From contig NZ_JAAIXY010000008.1 in assembly GCF_010894455.1 (NCBI RefSeq), positions 310,001-374,000 of the forward strand: a stretch of 64,000 nt of DNA, written 5' to 3'. This DNA comes from Myxococcus eversor (lineage in GTDB: Bacteria; Myxococcota; Myxococcia; Myxococcales; Myxococcaceae). Position 1 is the first letter of the stretch. Every line of letters begins with the position of its first letter. Shown here piece by piece: positions 63,064 through 64,000 of the stretch. The notes beneath the pieces were generated by a model. It had not been told where the DNA came from and ran no database searches. It saw nothing but the letters and a program-made list of their open reading frames with translations. A program made the position numbers and the translations under genes.

Positions 63064-64000
63064 GTGCTGCCCTACTTCCCCTTCGAGCAGGACGCCTATG
63101 CGATGGCACTTGGAGTACGCGCCCTGCGGGCAGGTGAAACACTCATCGAAATAGACGCGCTGCATTATGAGGCTGAGCTGGCGTTGAAGGCGTCGCTGCT
63201 GCGCGAGGATCTCCCCTCGCGCTTCCAGGCATTGCCAGGCACCCAGCCGCTCCAATGGGAGGTTTTGCGGCTCTTGCTGACGCGGATGGCGGGAGAGTCG
63301 CCGGGACACTTCACGCGGCTCGAAGGCGAGGACGGGCGCTGGCACTGGCGCAACGGGGTGCTCGGCACGGAGGAGACCTTGCTGCCGGGGGACGCGGACA
63401 GCCTTTCCCTGGCGCCCTTGGACTGGGTGGGCCGACAGGTGCAGGAGGACCTGCTCGTGCTGGACGGCACGCGCGAGGGCTTTCCGCTGGTGGCCGGTCA
63501 GCTCTGCTTTCCCTCCGGCTGGAGCCTGGACGAGAAGCTCGGTCGGTCCTTGCTGGAGGTGCACGCCCCGGTGCCGCGCTTCGCCGAGCAGGTGGGGGCC
63601 GCCACGCTGCGGTTGATGGACGGCCTCAAGCCGGGGCGCACCGTCACCCGCTGCAACTGGGCCGTCACCGTCACGGACCGGCTGTGCATGGAGCCGCGCG
63701 CGCGGGGCGAGTGGCTGCACCTCTTCGAGGGCCTCACCCCCCAGAACGCCGGGGAGCGCTGCTTCCTGCGCCTGGAGCGCCAGACGCTCAGCCGCCTGCC
63801 GGAGTCCGGCGCCATCCTCTTCACCATCCACACGTACCTGGCCCCCGTGGCCGGCGAGGTGCCCACGCCCGAGCGCCGCCGCCAACTGGCCCAGGTGCTG
63901 CGCACCGTCCCGGACGACATGAGCGGCTACAAGCGCCTGGGCCCCCTGCGTGAGCCGCTGCTGGCCTGGCTGGAGACTCCTTGGCCCTCGAAGGACTCCT
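63064..64000 (+). CDS. DUF3445 protein, heme-dependent oxidative N-demethylase-like (partial)
   Basis: At least 312 residues, running off the window end. Reading from GTG 63064 gives MLPYFPFEQDAYAMALGV. Family features follow: GQLCFPSGWSLDEKLG, a heme-ligand-type His/Asn region around VTRCNWAVTVTD, and RLERQTLSRLPESGAILFTI. The DUF3445 group includes the alpha subunit of heme-dependent oxidative N-demethylase. GTG 63064 is the only possible start downstream of an in-frame stop at 63046; GAGGAGA lies 10 bases upstream. An out-of-frame open stretch at 63255-63953 is a shadow. Confidence 0.82.
   Translation, partial: MLPYFPFEQDAYAMALGVRALRAGETLIEIDALHYEAELALKASLLREDLPSRFQALPGTQPLQWEVLRLLLTRMAGESPGHFTRLEGEDGRWHWRNGVLGTEETLLPGDADSLSLAPLDWVGRQVQEDLLVLDGTREGFPLVAGQLCFPSGWSLDEKLGRSLLEVHAPVPRFAEQVGAATLRLMDGLKPGRTVTRCNWAVTVTDRLCMEPRARGEWLHLFEGLTPQNAGERCFLRLERQTLSRLPESGAILFTIHTYLAPVAGEVPTPERRRQLAQVLRTVPDDMSGYKRLGPLREPLLAWLETPWPSKDS

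Noticed and set aside
63255..63953. Open frame near the right edge
   Set aside because: Low-complexity Gly/Ala/Arg translation; the frame starting at 63064 carries DUF3445 motifs and explains the same bases.

Overview
The window is a very GC-rich, densely packed bacterial chromosome segment, almost certainly from a myxobacterium of the Myxococcaceae (Myxococcus, Corallococcus or Pyxidicoccus type). The evidence is a MYXO-CTERM-like C-terminal tail on a secreted glucoamylase, Pro-Asp-Ala-Gly linkers behind lipoprotein signals, an Imm11 (MXAN_0049-type) immunity family, a TIGR02270-type HEAT-repeat protein, a fused Ser/Thr-kinase and histidine kinase, a bacterial GRAS protein and a large secreted M4 protease. 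No rRNA, tRNA, CRISPR array, IS element or phage gene was seen.

Layout. (1) 1-17147, plus strand: an efflux and lipoprotein-transport type ABC locus with the end of an HlyD adaptor, two LolD/MacB-like ATPases, five ~800-residue MacB/FtsX-type permeases (ADOP family), then an NtrC-type sigma-54 activator and its histidine kinase. The genes are nearly contiguous and probably form one operon. (2) 17148-24509, minus strand: a Cys-rich secreted peptide, a four-helix membrane protein, a KAP-family P-loop NTPase and a beta-propeller c-type cytochrome. (3) 24720-32255: a GH15 glucoamylase, a very basic histone-like protein, and a coupled lipoprotein plus TonB-dependent receptor with a TonB C-terminal domain fused to its N-terminus. 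(4) 32525-34697, plus strand: a GRAS-domain protein, a PncC/CinA-C amidohydrolase and a small STAS-like protein. (5) 34729-44196, minus strand: a ten-gene type VI secretion cargo island (DUF2169, AHH-like nuclease, Imm11, Imm49-like, a thiolase-fold protein without catalytic residues, an unknown protein, DUF4150 PAAR-like, DUF6484, Imm11, Imm49-like, TIGR02270). It also carries a fragment of a second DUF4150 gene. (6) 44599-56047: an M4 metalloprotease, a giant hybrid kinase, a left-handed beta-helix protein, a MATE exporter and a small Cys-rich lipoprotein. (7) 56152-59890, minus strand: an iron(III)-type ABC importer. (8) 60015-62853, minus strand: the paired TIGR03805/TIGR03806 exported proteins. 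(9) 63064-end: a partial DUF3445 (heme-dependent oxidative N-demethylase-like) gene.

How the genes work together. Region 1 looks like a self-contained export module with its own two-component regulator and tandemly amplified permeases. Region 5 looks like a toxin, adaptor and immunity cassette delivered by a T6SS whose structural genes lie elsewhere. It shows signs of toxin turnover: duplicated immunity pairs and a PAAR-like gene scar. All family names come from reading motifs by eye; no database search was run.
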